A DNA stretch of 64,000 nucleotides from CAVTJL01 sp963735065 (lineage in GTDB: Bacteria; Pseudomonadota; Alphaproteobacteria; Geminicoccales; Geminicoccaceae): NCBI GenBank assembly GCA_963735065.1, contig CAVTJL010000006.1, forward strand, positions 124,001 to 188,000, written 5' to 3'. A model generated the notes under the pieces. The model made no database searches. It was not told the origin of the DNA and worked only from the letters and a program-made list of their open reading frames with translations. Positions 36,765 to 48,108 of the stretch are shown in pieces; positions within the stretch are counted from its first letter, which is position 1, and each line of letters opens with the position of its first letter. The position numbers were made by a program, and so were the translations under genes.

Positions 36765-39405
36765 ATGGCCGAGACGACGACGCCGCAGCCCGTACATCTG
36801 AAGGACTATCGGCCGCCGGCCTATCTCGTCGACCAGGTGGAGCTTCGTTTCGAGCTCGATCCTCGGGCGACGATCGTCGAATCGACCCTCACGATGCGCC
36901 GCAATGGCGATGGCCCGGCGCCGCTGGTGCTGGACGGACGCGCCATGGAGCTTCTGGCCGTCAGCCTCGACGGTCGCGAGCTGGCTCCAGAGCGCTACAG
37001 CGTCGACTCCGAGCGTCTTACGGTTCCGGACGTGCCGGGCACCTTCACGCTGACGACGAGAACCAGGATAGCGCCGGCCGCCAACACGACGCTGATGGGG
37101 CTCTACGTCTCGAACGGGATCTTTTGCACCCAGTGCGAGGCGCAGGGGTTCCGGCGCATCACCTGGTTCCCGGACCGGCCGGACGTGATGGCCCGCTTCC
37201 GGGTGCGGATCGAGGCCGACAAGGCGGCCTGCCCCAGGTTGCTGTCGAACGGCAACCTGCTCGAGACGGGCGATCTCGGGGGCGGGCGGCACTTCGCGCA
37301 GTGGGAGGATCCTTTCCCCAAGCCCGCCTATCTCTTCGCGCTGGTGGCGGGCGATCTCGCCTGCCTCGAGGACAGCTTCACCACCCGCTCCGGCCGCAAG
37401 GTGGCGCTCCGGGTCTATGCCGAGCACGAGGCCATCGGGCAGTGCGGCCATGCCATGGACTCGCTCAAGCGCTCGATGAAGTGGGACGAGGACGTCTACG
37501 GGCTCGAGTACGACCTCGATCTCTTCCAGGTCGTCGGCGTCTCGGACTTCAACTTCGGCGCCATGGAGAACAAGGGGCTCAACATCTTCAACACCGCGGC
37601 CATGCTGGCCCGGTCGGACACCTCGACCGATGTGGACTTCCAGCACGTCGAGCGGGTCATCGCGCACGAATATTTCCACAACTGGACGGGCGACCGCGTC
37701 ACCTGCCGCGACTGGTTCCAGCTGACCCTGAAGGAGGGACTGACGGTCTTCCGCGACCAGCAGTTCTCGGCCGACATGCACTCGGCCGCGGTCAAGCGTA
37801 TCGCCGATGTGGCGCTGCTGCGCGAGGGCCAGTTCGCCGAGGACGCGGGGCCCCTGGCCCACCCGATCCGCCCGGACTCCTACGTCGAGATCAACAACTT
37901 CTATACCCGCACCGTCTACGACAAGGGCGCCGAGATCATCCGGATGATCCACACCCTGATCGGCGCGCGAGGCGTTTCGTCGGGGCATGGACCTCTATTT
38001 CGAGCGGCATGACGGGAAGGCCGTGACCTGCGAGGACTTTCTTCAGGCGATGGCCGACGCCTCGGGCCGCGACTTCTCGGCGTTCAAGCGCTGGTACGGG
38101 CAGGCCGGCACGCCCGAGCTCAAGGTCGAGCGCGACTACGATCCGGAGCGCCAGACCCTGACGCTCGAGATCAGCCAGTCGACGCCGCCGACGCCCGGCC
38201 AGCCGACGAAGCTGCCGCTGCAGATTCCGATCAGCATGGGCCTCGTCGGTCGGGACGGCGGCGAGCTGCCGCTCCAGCTGCAGGGCGAGAACGAGCCCAA
38301 GGGAACGACGCGCCTGCTCGAGCTCACCGAAGAGCGGCAGAGCTTCACCTTCGTCAATGTCGAGGCGGAGCCGGTGCCGTCGCTGCTGCGCGGTTTCTCG
38401 GCCCCCGTCCGGCTCGACGCCGGCTACAGCCGCGACGAGCTGGGCGTGCTGATGAAGCACGACAGCGACGCCTTCGCTCGCTGGGAAGCAGCACAGACGC
38501 TGGCGACAGGCTTGGCGCTCGAGCAGATCCGCGGTCATCGCCCGGGTGCCGCGGTGTCGCTCGACGTCACGCTGGTCGACGCCTTCGCGGCCCTGCTGGA
38601 CGGGCCGATCGAGGACCCGGCGTTCCTTGCACGTGCCCTCTCGCTGCCCGGCCGCTCTTTCGTGGCGCAGCAGCTGGAGACGATCGACGTCGAGGCGCTG
38701 CACGCCACCTTCAAGACCTTTCAGCGCGAGCTGGGCGCCAGGCTCCGCGACCGCTGGCGGCGGGTCTACGAGGCTCAGCGGGCGGCCGACGGGCCGGCGA
38801 TCGACACGGCCTCGATGGGGGGGCGGGCGCTCGGCAATGTGTGCCTTGCCTATCTCGTCTGGGGTGGCGGCGACGAGGAGGCGGCCTTGGCCGTGGCCCA
38901 GTACCGCAACGCTGCAACCATGACCAACCGGATGGCGGCGCTGCGGGTGCTGGGCGACAGCGGGCGGCCCGAGGCCGAGGAGCTCCTGGCCGATTTCTAT
39001 GCCGCCTGGAAGAACGAGCCGCTGGTGGTCAACAAGTGGTTCGCGCTGCAGGCCGCGATCGAGGGGGAGGGAACGGTCGAGCGCGTTCGTGACCTCGCCC
39101 GGCATCCGGCCTTCACGCTTGGCAACCCCAATCGCGTGCGGGCCCTGTTCGGGACCTTCGCCGCGGCGAACATGCTGGGCTTCCATCGTCGCGACGGGCA
39201 GGGCTATGCCCTGATCGCCGACCGCGTGCTCGAGCTCGATTCGGCGAACCCGCAGGTCGCGGCGCGGCTGCTGACGGCCTTCGGCCGTTGGCGCCGCTAC
39301 GACGAGGAACGTCAGCGCCTGATGCAGCGCGAGCTGAAGCGCGTGCTGGAAGCGCCGGGCCTGTCGCGTGACTCCTTTGAGATCGCGAGCAAGAGCCTGG
39401 GCTGA
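36765..39405 (+). pseudogene. pepN: Aminopeptidase N, frameshifted
   Basis: Two frames together encode about 880 aa, like E. coli PepN (870 aa). The N-terminal part (36765 to about 37966) has the GAMEN exopeptidase motif (NFGAMENKGLN) and zinc site HEYFH with the second Glu 19 residues on (LKEGLTVFRDQQ). It ends IIRMIHTLIGA. From about 37967 the reading moves one base and continues EAFRRGMDLYFERHDGKAVTCEDFLQAM, exactly the PepN continuation. One extra base within GGCGCGCGAGG would explain it. PepN removes N-terminal residues from peptides in the cytosol. ATG 36765 is preceded by AGAGGA. The coding signal on both sides is intact. Confidence 0.85.
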
Positions 39406-39473
39406 GGCCGGGCTGGACGGCGCGGCCGGGGCGGACCTATGAAGCTGCCCTGAGCGCCTGGGAGGAAAGACCG

Positions 39474-40967
<1,494 letters not shown>

Positions 40968-40998
40968 GCGTCAGGGCGGCGGCCGTCCCAGGCTGGCC

Positions 40999-41622
40999 TC
41001 AGTCCGGCCCTGGCATCTCCGCCGCCCGCCAGCGCGTCACGCCCGGCGTCTCGATGCCGAAAAGGTCGAGGGCGCGACCGACCGTATGGTCGACCATCTC
41101 CTCGATCGTCTGGGGCCGAGCGTAGAAGCCCGGCACGGGCGGCAGGATGACGGCGCCGATCTCGGTCGCCGCCACCATGTTCCGGAGATGGCCCAGGTGC
41201 AGCGGCGCCTCGCGGACCATGAGGACGAGCCGTCGGCGCTCCTTGAGCACGACGTCGGCTGCACGGGTCAGGAGATTGTCGGAGACGCCGTTGGCGATCG
41301 CGGCGAGCGTGCCAACCGAGCAGGGGGCAACGAGCATTCCTTCGGTGCGGAAGCTGCCGCTTGCGATCGCGGCGCCGACGTCCGCCACCGGATGGACGAC
41401 GCTGGCCAGCGCCTTGATCTCGTCGATCGGCCGCTCGAGCTCGTAGCCGATCGTCAGCGCTGCCGGCCGGGTCAGCACCAGATGGGTCTCGATGCCCGCT
41501 GCGGCCAGAAGCTCGAGCGCGCGCACGCCGTAGATCACGCCCGAGGCGCCGGAGATGCCGACGACGAGCCGCCGTCGCCCGGCCGCAGCGCCCAGCCCGC
41601 TCAGGACGCAGCACCCCGGCAT
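40999..41622 (-). CDS. ubiX: Flavin prenyltransferase UbiX
   Basis: 207 aa, typical UbiX/Pad1 size. RLVVGISGASGVIYGVRALELL near 18-39 (FMN-binding), then the conserved IASGSFRTEGMLVAPCSVGTLAAIANGVSDNLLTRAADVVLKERRRLVL and VREAPLHLGHLRNM near 137-150, with the late PPVPGFYARPQTIEEMVDH. UbiX prenylates FMN with dimethylallyl phosphate to make the UbiD cofactor. No ubiD is in the window. Its start overlaps the Fur-type gene stop by 22 bp, suggesting coupling. Confidence 0.94.
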   Translation of the reverse strand: MPGCCVLSGLGAAAGRRRLVVGISGASGVIYGVRALELLAAAGIETHLVLTRPAALTIGYELERPIDEIKALASVVHPVADVGAAIASGSFRTEGMLVAPCSVGTLAAIANGVSDNLLTRAADVVLKERRRLVLMVREAPLHLGHLRNMVAATEIGAVILPPVPGFYARPQTIEEMVDHTVGRALDLFGIETPGVTRWRAAEMPGPD

Positions 41623-42128
41623 CGCGCGCAGAGGCCGGCCAGCTCCACGGTCTCGCTCTCGATCACGAAGCCGGCCCGGGTCGCCGCGCTTGCAAGCGCT
41701 GTCGCGACGGCCTTGTCATCGAGCTCCATCACGGCTCGGCAGGCGCGGCAGATCAGAAAATAGGCCTTGTGGCCGTCGGCGGGCGCGCTGCAGCCGATGA
41801 AGGCGTTGAGGCTGTCGAGGCGATGGACCAGTCCCTGCTCGGCCAGGAAGTCGAGCGCGCGGTAGACGGTGGGCGGTCCCACGCGGCCCCGCTCGGCGGC
41901 GAGCCCTTGCATGATCTCGTAGGCCCCGACCGGCGTGTGGCTCCGCCAGACGAGCTCGAGCACGCGGCGACGAAGCTCCGTGAGCCGGACGCCCCGCGAC
42001 TCGCACAGTCGTTCCGCGCGACCGAGCGCCTGGTCGACGCAGCGGGCGTGGTCGTGCACCTCGCCGCTGCTCCCATGCTGCCGGAGCCGCTCATTGCTCA
42101 AGAGCCGATCGTCCATGGCCGCTACCAT
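41601..42128 (-). CDS. Fur-family transcriptional regulator (probably Zur)
   Basis: 175 aa. Winged-helix part: CESRGVRLTELRRRVLELVWRSHTPVGAYEIMQGLAAERGRVGPPTVYRALDFLAEQGLVHRLDSLNAFIGC. The C-terminus has two metal-binding Cys pairs, ICRACRA and CARCRG, as in the structural zinc site of Fur proteins. The protein lacks the His-rich HHDH pattern of iron Fur, which makes Zur more likely, but no znu transporter gene is near. ATG 42128 or the in-frame ATG 42116 (MDDRLLS) are both possible. It is the middle of an EamA, regulator, ubiX run on the minus strand. Confidence 0.85.
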   Translation of the reverse strand: MVAAMDDRLLSNERLRQHGSSGEVHDHARCVDQALGRAERLCESRGVRLTELRRRVLELVWRSHTPVGAYEIMQGLAAERGRVGPPTVYRALDFLAEQGLVHRLDSLNAFIGCSAPADGHKAYFLICRACRAVMELDDKAVATALASAATRAGFVIESETVELAGLCARCRGAAS

Positions 42129-42153
42129 AGCGATCTGCCCTGCCTGCGGCCAG

Positions 42154-42999
42154 TCAGCGGCTGCGCAGCCGGGCGGTCGGGTGTTGGCGGGCATCGCGGT
42201 AGGCGATGTAGATGACGCTGCCGAAGACCATCGAGCCGCCGACGAGAGTCCAGAGGTCAGGCCGCTCGGCGAAGAAGAAGAAGCCGATGAGCGAGCCGAA
42301 GAGGAGCTTGGTGAAGTCGCCGGGCATCACCTGCGCCGCCTCGGCCTCGTGGAAGGCCTGCGCCACGGCGACCTGACCGATGCTGCCGAGCGCGCCTACG
42401 CCCAGCAGGATGAGGATCTCGTGCGGCTCGGGCCATCGCCAGACGAAGAGTGCCGCCACGAAGGTGATGGGGATGAGGAAGAATCCGCCATAGACGGTGG
42501 TCGTGAGGCTCGTCTCGGTACGCGCCAGGATCTTGATGTCGATGAGCGCCGCGGCCCAGACGATGGACGAGACGAGCAGCAGGATCTCGCCCAGGCCCAC
42601 GGAGATGATGCCCGGGCGAAGGATGACGAGCGCGCCGGCGAGACCGACCGCGAGCCCAGCCACCCGCCGCGGCCCCACCCTCTCTCCGAGGATCAGCGCC
42701 GCGAAGAGGGTGGTGAACAGCGGGGAGGTGAAGCCGAGCGCAGCCACGGTGGCCAGGGGCGTCATGCCGACCGCGACGAAGAACGAGAGCATCGTGATCG
42801 CGTTGAGGACGCCGCGGAGCGCGTGGAGATGGAGCTTCGCCGTCGCGAGAGAGCGGACGCCGGCTCGCAGCACGAGCGGCAGCAGCACGAAGACCCCGAA
42901 GAGGTTGCGGAAGAAGGCGATCTCGAAGCCGTGCAGGTCGCTCGAGAGGAAGCGGATCAGGCCGTTCATCGAGGATGAGGCGAGGGCGGCGAGGATCAC
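42154..42999 (-). CDS. EamA/DMT-family transporter
   Basis: 281 aa with about ten hydrophobic segments and the duplicated EamA layout. VILAALASSSMNGLIRFLSSDLHGFEIAFFRNLFGVFVLLPLVLR at the start, PLATVAALGFTSPLFTTLFAALILGERVGPRRVAGLAVGLAGALVILRPG in the middle of repeat one, and a second half ending SLIGFFFFAERPDLWTLVGGSMVFGSVIYIAYRD. The in-frame sequence upstream of GTG 42999 (ending GLCY) has no ATG before about 43090, and no ribosome site precedes 42999, so the true start is uncertain and may be masked by an indel. Substrate unknown. It is followed by the Fur-family gene 25 bp later. Confidence 0.78.
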   Translation of the reverse strand: MILAALASSSMNGLIRFLSSDLHGFEIAFFRNLFGVFVLLPLVLRAGVRSLATAKLHLHALRGVLNAITMLSFFVAVGMTPLATVAALGFTSPLFTTLFAALILGERVGPRRVAGLAVGLAGALVILRPGIISVGLGEILLLVSSIVWAAALIDIKILARTETSLTTTVYGGFFLIPITFVAALFVWRWPEPHEILILLGVGALGSIGQVAVAQAFHEAEAAQVMPGDFTKLLFGSLIGFFFFAERPDLWTLVGGSMVFGSVIYIAYRDARQHPTARLRSR

Positions 43000-43093
43000 G
43001 TAGCAGAGCCCACGCGTGGCCCCGGGAAGACCCGCCCAGGACTCCAGTGCCGCCTTGCCGATGTCGCGCGTCTTAGCCTCCCGGGCCGACGGT

Positions 43094-44648
43094 CTAGCCG
43101 CCGGCGAACACCGCCTCGATCAGTCGGGGGCCGCGCTCGGCGAGGCTGCGCTGGAGCGCCGTCGCCAATGCCTCGGCCGTCTCGACCCGCTCTCCTGGCA
43201 CGCCGAAGCCCTTGGCGACGCTGGGCCAGTCGATCGGCGGCCGGCCGAGGTCGGTCAGGCTGGATGCCACCGGACCCGGCGCCGGCACGCCTGCGCGCTG
43301 GAGCTCGACCCTCAAGATCTCGTAGGACCGGTTGGAGCAGATGATGGTCGTGACGTCGAGGCCCTCGCGTGCCTGGGTCCAGAAGGCCTGGACCGCGTAG
43401 GCGCCGCTGCCGTCGGCCTGGAGGTTGATGATCTTTCGGTCGGGTGCTGCCAGGGCGGCGCCTGTGGCGAGCGCCGGCCCCTCGCCGATGGCGCCGCCGG
43501 TGAGCGCCAGCTGCGTGTGCGGGCGTGCGCGCCCTGCAACCACACCGTAGGGAAAGCTGCTGGTCACGGCCGTCGGCACGACGATGGCGCCTTCGGGCTG
43601 CAGCGCGGCCAGCACGGTGCCGGTCTTGACGGCGTCGAGCGGGCCGGTGGGGAGGGCCAGCGGGTCGACAGCGCCTCCCCGGTAGTCCTGACGCGCGTCC
43701 AGCGCGTCGGCGAGCGCCTCGAGTGCTGCCAGGGCGTCGCCGCTGCGATCGGCGAGCCACGCCACGTCGTCGCGGCCCTCGAGATAGCGGTTGGGATGGC
43801 CGGGCCAGCCGAAGAAGGAGACGGGCAGCTTGGCGCCGATGCCGACGACGGCCTTGTGGCGGTCGAGCTCGGCCTTCGCCGCCTCCGGCAGATAGGGCAG
43901 GCGCTGCAAGGGCGGCAGGCCCTGGCCGGCCTCGAGCCGGGCGAAGCCGACCTCGCTCAGAAGCGTGCAGCCCGTCTTCTGGGCGATCCGCCCCGCCAGC
44001 CGCAGGCCCTCGCCGAAGAGTGCCCGCCCGCCGAGGAAGAGCGCTGCCGGCCGGTTGTCGCGGAGCAGCGCCGCGGCCCGCTCGACCTGGCTCTTCTCGA
44101 CCGGGGGCAGGAGTGGCAAGGCCAGGCGCCACGATCGCGGCCTCGCTCGCCGCCATCTGCAGGTCGTGCGGGAAGATCAGCGTGGCCACACCACCCCCGC
44201 CGCCCATCGCCCCGGCAATGGCCTCGGCCATGAGGCGCCCGACCTCCTCGGGGTCGATGATCCGGCCGGTCCAGCGTGAGAAGGTGCCCGCAAGCCCGTC
44301 GATGTCCATGGCGAGCGGCGCGTCGGCGCTCATGTGCCAGGTCGCGTGCTCGCCGACGAGGTTGACGACCGGGCTGTTGGCGCGTCGGGCGTTGTGCAGG
44401 TTGCTCGTGCCGTTCGCGAGCCCGGGGCCGAGGTGAACGAGGGTGAGGGCAGGCTTGCCGGCGATCCGCGCATAGCCGTCGGCGGCACCCGTGCAGACGT
44501 TCTCGTGCAACGCCAGCACCGCGCGCATCGCGGGCCTGGTCTCGAGGGCCTGCACGAGGGGGATCTCCGTCGTGCCCGGATTGGCGAAGCAAAGCTCGAG
44601 GCCGCTCGCCAGTGCCGTGTCGATCGCGCGTTCCGCAGCCGTCGCCAC
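43094..44648 (-). pseudogene. Thiamine-diphosphate enzyme (acetolactate synthase large subunit-like), frameshifted
   Basis: About 518 aa over two frames. The N-terminal part (start 44648) has FANPGTTEIPLVQALE near 19-34 and LHENVCTGAADGYARI near 47-62, whose Glu is the catalytic ThDP-activating residue. After about 44118 the frame shifts and resumes ALPLLPPVEKSQVERAAALLRDNRPAALFLGG, continuing to the ThDP-binding NLQADGSGAYAVQAFWTQAREGLD near the end. Deleting one base near 44118-44128 joins them. The N-part alone runs on in the wrong frame as arginine-rich sequence. Probable decarboxylase or acetolactate-synthase-like enzyme; substrate unknown. No small subunit adjacent. Confidence 0.8.
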
Positions 44649-45058
44649 CCATCATCTCCCGCTGTTGGCGCAGGGTCCATAGCACAGCGGGGGCATGCCA
44701 CCAGCGATGCCGGTCCGGCCCCGGGAAAAAGCCGCCGGGCCCCGAGGGGCCCGGCGCAGCTAACTCACAAGTCAGGGAGGCAAGGCCACTGGATAGACCC
44801 CCGTTGCGCGGGCGGCAGTGACCAGCGTCACACCGAACTCCCCTTGGGCAATCTCCATCGCGATGGCCGGCACAGAGGGTGCGACAACTTGACCAAGGGC
44901 GCTGCCCCCGATCGGGGTTGAACTGAGCGTTGGCCGCCACAGTTTGTGTGGAGCGACGTGAACCGTCGCGCAAGTTTCCCCCGCAGCTCGGCGCTCCGAC
45001 CTCTGGTCGGGGCGCTCTTTGTTTTCCGGGGGCGGTTGTTCGGCTTCGAGGCGCCAAG
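44649..45058. other. 410-bp intergenic region
   Basis: No convincing gene. It contains one long GC palindrome at 44734-44755, described separately. A short minus-strand frame ending at 44772 reads MEIAQGEFGVTLVTAARATG but has no support. The region lies between two minus-strand genes, so it holds the promoter for the frameshifted ThDP enzyme and the terminator for panE. Confidence 0.5.
44734..44755 (-). terminator. Perfect 10-bp GC-rich inverted repeat
   Basis: GCCGGGCCCC (44734-44743) pairs with GGGGCCCGGC (44746-44755) with only 2 nt between (an 8-bp stem with a 6-nt loop is more realistic). It lies 304 bp beyond the panE stop on the minus strand, upstream of the ThDP gene. No T run follows, so a terminator is plausible but unproven. 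Confidence 0.4.
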
Positions 45059-46039
45059 CTAGCCCGGATAGCAGCCTGCGGTGCGGGCGCGAAGGCGCAC
45101 AAGCGCCAGAACCATGTCGATGGTGGGCGTGGGCACCCCGACGATGCCGCCAAGCTCCTGGATCGCGGTCACCAGCGCGTCGATCTCCATCGGCCGCCCG
45201 CGCTCGAGATCCTGGAGCATCGAGGTCTTGTGCGCGCCGATGGCGCCGGCACCGTCGATCCGCTTGTCGACGTCGACCCCGAAGCGCACGCCCAGCCGCT
45301 GGCCGATCTCCTGCGCCTCGACCATCATCGCGCGCACGACCGCCCGCGTGCCCGGATCGCCGGCGATCGTCTCGAGCGTCGCACCCGTGAGCGCGCTGAT
45401 CGGGTTGAAGCTGAGATTGCCCCAGAGCTTGACCCAGATCTCGTCGCGGATACGGGGCCGCACGGGTGCCTTGAGCCCGGCCGCGATGAGAAGGTCGGCC
45501 AGCTTCTGCACCCTGGCCGATCGCTCGCCCGAGGGCTCGCCCAGGCTGAAGCGGTCGCCCTCCACGAGCTGGATGACGCCCGGCTCCGGCACCTCCGCGG
45601 CCGGATAGACCACGCAGCCGATCGCACGCTCGGGGCCAAGGCCGTCCCACTGGGCACCGCCCGGATCGACGCTCTCGATGCGCCGGCCCTCGAACGGACC
45701 CGCGAGCTTGTAGAAGTACCACCAGGGCACGCCGTTGGTGGCCATGACGACCGCGGTGTCGGGGCCCAAGAGCGGTTGCATGGCCGGCACCGCGGCGGGC
45801 ACGGAATGCGCCTTGAGCGCCACGATCACATAGTCCTGCGGCCCCAGCTCCGCGGCATCGCTGGTGGCTCGGGGATGCGTGACGATCGAGCCCTCGGGCG
45901 TCTTGAGCTCGAGCCCGCGCTCGCGCATCGCTGCAAGGTGCGGCCCACGGGCGATGAGGCTCACCTCCGCCCCTGCCGCCGCGAGACGGGCGCCCAGGAG
46001 GCCCCCGATGGCGCCGGCCCCGTAGATGCAGACCTTCAT
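45059..46039 (-). CDS. panE: 2-dehydropantoate 2-reductase (PanE/ApbA family)
   Basis: 326 aa. N-terminal Rossmann MKVCIYGAGAIGGLLGARLAAAGAEVSLIARGPHLAAM; DYVIVALKAHSVPAAVPAMQPLLGPDTAVVMATNGVPWWYF near 68-110; the C-terminal domain starts near 185 with DEIWVKLWGNLSFNPISALTGATLETI, containing the conserved Lys and Asn. The family reduces ketopantoate to pantoate, but many paralogues act on other 2-oxoacids. The acyl-CoA ligase stop lies directly before this start, with 0-1 nt between them, so the two genes are one transcript. This context is not the usual pan operon, so the true role may be other than pantothenate synthesis. Confidence 0.82.
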   Translation of the reverse strand: MKVCIYGAGAIGGLLGARLAAAGAEVSLIARGPHLAAMRERGLELKTPEGSIVTHPRATSDAAELGPQDYVIVALKAHSVPAAVPAMQPLLGPDTAVVMATNGVPWWYFYKLAGPFEGRRIESVDPGGAQWDGLGPERAIGCVVYPAAEVPEPGVIQLVEGDRFSLGEPSGERSARVQKLADLLIAAGLKAPVRPRIRDEIWVKLWGNLSFNPISALTGATLETIAGDPGTRAVVRAMMVEAQEIGQRLGVRFGVDVDKRIDGAGAIGAHKTSMLQDLERGRPMEIDALVTAIQELGGIVGVPTPTIDMVLALVRLRARTAGCYPG

Positions 46040-47584
46040 TCAGCCGAGCCCCAGCTTCTGGGCGAGGCCGATGCGCTGCAGCTTGCCGGTGGCTCCCTTG
46101 GGGATCTCGGGAAGGATGACGACCTTGCGCGGAACCTTGAAGTCGGCGAGGCGGGTGGCCGCGAAGTCGCGGATCTCGCGCTCGCTCGCCGTCTGGCCCT
46201 CGCGCAGGACCACGGCTGCCGCCACCTCCTCGCCCAGCTTGTCGTGGGGCATGGCAAAGGTCACGACCTGCTGGATCGCCGGATGGTCCATCAGGATGTC
46301 GTCGACCTCGAGCGGCGAGATCTTCTCGCCGCCGCGGTTGATGAGCTCCTTGATGCGGCCGGTGAGGCGCAGATAGCCGGCCTCGTCGATCCGGCCCTGG
46401 TCGCCGGTACGGAACCAGCGCAGGCCGTCGGCCGTGAAGAAGCCCTTGGCGTTGGCCTCGGGATTGGCCTCGTAGCCCTTGGTGACATTCGGCCCGGAGA
46501 TGACGACCTCGCCCTCGACCTCGGGGCCCAGCAGGTGATCCTCCTGGTCCGCCACGCGCACCAGCGGCCCCGCCGCGATGCCGACCGAGCCGGGCTTCCT
46601 CGGCGCCGGCGGCAGGGGGTTGCTCGCCATCTGGTGGGTCGCCTCGGTCATGCCGTAGCTCTCGATGACCGGGCAGCGGAAGGTCGTCTCGAGCGCCTGC
46701 ATGACCTGCGGCGGCAGCGAGGAGGAGCTCGAGCGGATGAAGCGCAGACGCGCCGCCTCGACGCTGGCCTGGTTGCGGTCGGCGCGTGCCAGGATCGCCT
46801 GATGCATGGTCGGCACGGCCGTGTACCAGGTGGGCTTCACCGCATCGAGCCAGGCGAAGAAGCGGAGCGCGTTGAAGCCGGGCGTGCAGCAGACCGAGGC
46901 GCCGGCCGCGAGCGAGGAGAGCACCGCCGCGATGAGGCCGTGGATATGGAAGAGCGGCATGATGTTGAGGCAGCGATCCTCCGGCGTCAGCGCCAGCGTC
47001 GACCCGATGTGGCGCGCGGAGGCCACGAGGTTCGCCTGGCTCAGCGGCACGATCTTGGGCCGGGACGTGGTGCCCGAGGTGTGGAGGACCAGCGCCACGT
47101 CGTCCGGCTGCGCCAGCCCCGGCGCTCGTGCCGTTCCGCCGCCCGCATCCTCGGGCTCGAGCGTGAAGCTGCCCGCCGGATCGGTGGGCGCGAAGCGCAG
47201 GCGCAGGACCGAGGCGCCGTGACGGCGGGCGGCCTCGACGGATGGGCCGTCCTCGTTCTCACCGACGATGAGCGCCTTGGCCCGGAGATCGCCCAGATAG
47301 AAATCGAGCTCCTCGGAGCGGTAGGCGGCGTTGAGGGGGGCCGTCGTGGCGCCGCAGGCGACGCTGATGAAGGCCGAGGCCATCTCGGGGCCGTTCGGCA
47401 GGACGATGGCCACGCGGTCGTCGCGGCCGATGCCCAGGCTGTTGAGCCTCGCGATCGTCGCGTCGATGTGGGCGCGCAGCCCGGCGAAGCTCAGCGCCGG
47501 CCTGTCCGGTGCCAGGAGCGCCGGATCCGCATCCGCGCCGCGTGCGAGGAGGTCACGGATGGTGGTGGCGTCGCTGGCTGCCAT
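46040..47584 (-). CDS. AMP-dependent acyl-CoA synthetase (oxalyl-CoA ligase-like)
   Basis: 514 aa, typical ANL ligase. AMP-binding LHTSGTTSRPKIVPLSQANL near 168-187, PLFHIHGLIAAVLSSLAAGA near 207, ESYGMTEATHQMASNPLPP near 310, GDQGRIDEAGYLRLTGRIKELINRGGEKISP near 400-430 and the A10 Lys in IPKGATGKLQRI near 495. The ESYGMTEATHQM-type stretch resembles plant and bacterial AAE3/oxalyl-CoA synthetase relatives; the true acid is unknown. ATG 47584 is preferred because GAAGGA lies 9 nt upstream; an ATG at 47593 sits on that site. Operonic with panE. Confidence 0.88.
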   Translation of the reverse strand: MAASDATTIRDLLARGADADPALLAPDRPALSFAGLRAHIDATIARLNSLGIGRDDRVAIVLPNGPEMASAFISVACGATTAPLNAAYRSEELDFYLGDLRAKALIVGENEDGPSVEAARRHGASVLRLRFAPTDPAGSFTLEPEDAGGGTARAPGLAQPDDVALVLHTSGTTSRPKIVPLSQANLVASARHIGSTLALTPEDRCLNIMPLFHIHGLIAAVLSSLAAGASVCCTPGFNALRFFAWLDAVKPTWYTAVPTMHQAILARADRNQASVEAARLRFIRSSSSSLPPQVMQALETTFRCPVIESYGMTEATHQMASNPLPPAPRKPGSVGIAAGPLVRVADQEDHLLGPEVEGEVVISGPNVTKGYEANPEANAKGFFTADGLRWFRTGDQGRIDEAGYLRLTGRIKELINRGGEKISPLEVDDILMDHPAIQQVVTFAMPHDKLGEEVAAAVVLREGQTASEREIRDFAATRLADFKVPRKVVILPEIPKGATGKLQRIGLAQKLGLG

Positions 47585-47791
47585 GGGCGGCATTCCTTCG
47601 TCGGGACGAGATCGGCTGTTGCGGGGCATCAAGCCCAATCCCGCCGGCTGCGCAAGCCGCCCGCGCCCCCAGGCATCGCCCGACGCCGGCCGGGCCCGGT
47701 TTTCTGTCAGGCGCGGGAGCGCGAAGCGAGGAGCCGTGGCCGGGCTCGCGAGGGTGGGCTTCTTCCGTCATCCCACGGCGCCGACTTGGGA

Positions 47792-47931
47792 ATCGGGTGA
47801 CGCGGTGGGATGGGAAGGAGTCGCGTAGTCCCCGTCACCTGACCCGCCGGTCACGCCGTCGGGTGACAAGAATGCGGGGGCGGCGCGCACATACCTCTCC
47901 TGTCGCCCCCCGACGTGATCGGGGAGCCAAC
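47792..47931. repeat. ~140-bp direct repeat, copy A
   Basis: Matches 48107-48247 over its length: shared ATC-GGTGAC-CGG start, AGGAGTCGC, a CTCCCCG/GTCCCCG core, then TGACA-GAATGCGGGG and the near-identical GGCGCGCACATACCTCT stretch, ending GTCGCCCCC ... GGGG-GCCAAC. The palindromic loops inside differ while the stems stay complementary. No open frame. Confidence 0.75.
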
Positions 47932-47959
47932 GGCTCGACGCCGGCGGCTTTTCCGTGTC

Positions 47960-47984
47960 ATCCTCGGGCGCTTGACCCGAGGAT
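47960..47984. repeat. REP-like palindrome 1
   Basis: ATCCTCGGG (47960-47968) pairs perfectly with CCCGAGGAT (47976-47984), 7-nt loop. It is flanked by TGTC and CC and fits a general alphaproteobacterial REP layout, TGTCATCC-stem-CTTGA-stem-GGATCC. Confidence 0.6.
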
Positions 47985-48025
47985 CCATGCGCACGCTCGC
48001 GACAGCGCGCCAGGACGGGGCATGG

Positions 48026-48049
48026 ACCCTCGTGTCGGGGCACGAGGGT
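48026..48049. repeat. REP-like palindrome 2
   Basis: ACCCTCGTG (48026-48034) pairs perfectly with CACGAGGGT (48041-48049), 6-nt loop TCGGGG. Confidence 0.6.
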
Positions 48050-48085
48050 GACAAGAATAGAGCGTGAACATGCACCTTTCCTGTC

Positions 48086-48108
48086 ATCCTCCGGCGTGAC
48101 CGGAGGAT
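48086..48108. repeat. REP-like palindrome 3
   Basis: ATCCTCCGG (48086-48094) pairs perfectly with CCGGAGGAT (48100-48108), 5-nt loop CGTGA. It is immediately followed by copy B of the direct repeat. Confidence 0.6.

Noticed and set aside
44772..44960. Short minus-strand frame ending GVTLVTAARATG near 44772
   Set aside because: No ribosome site, no conserved motif, and it lies between two regular genes.
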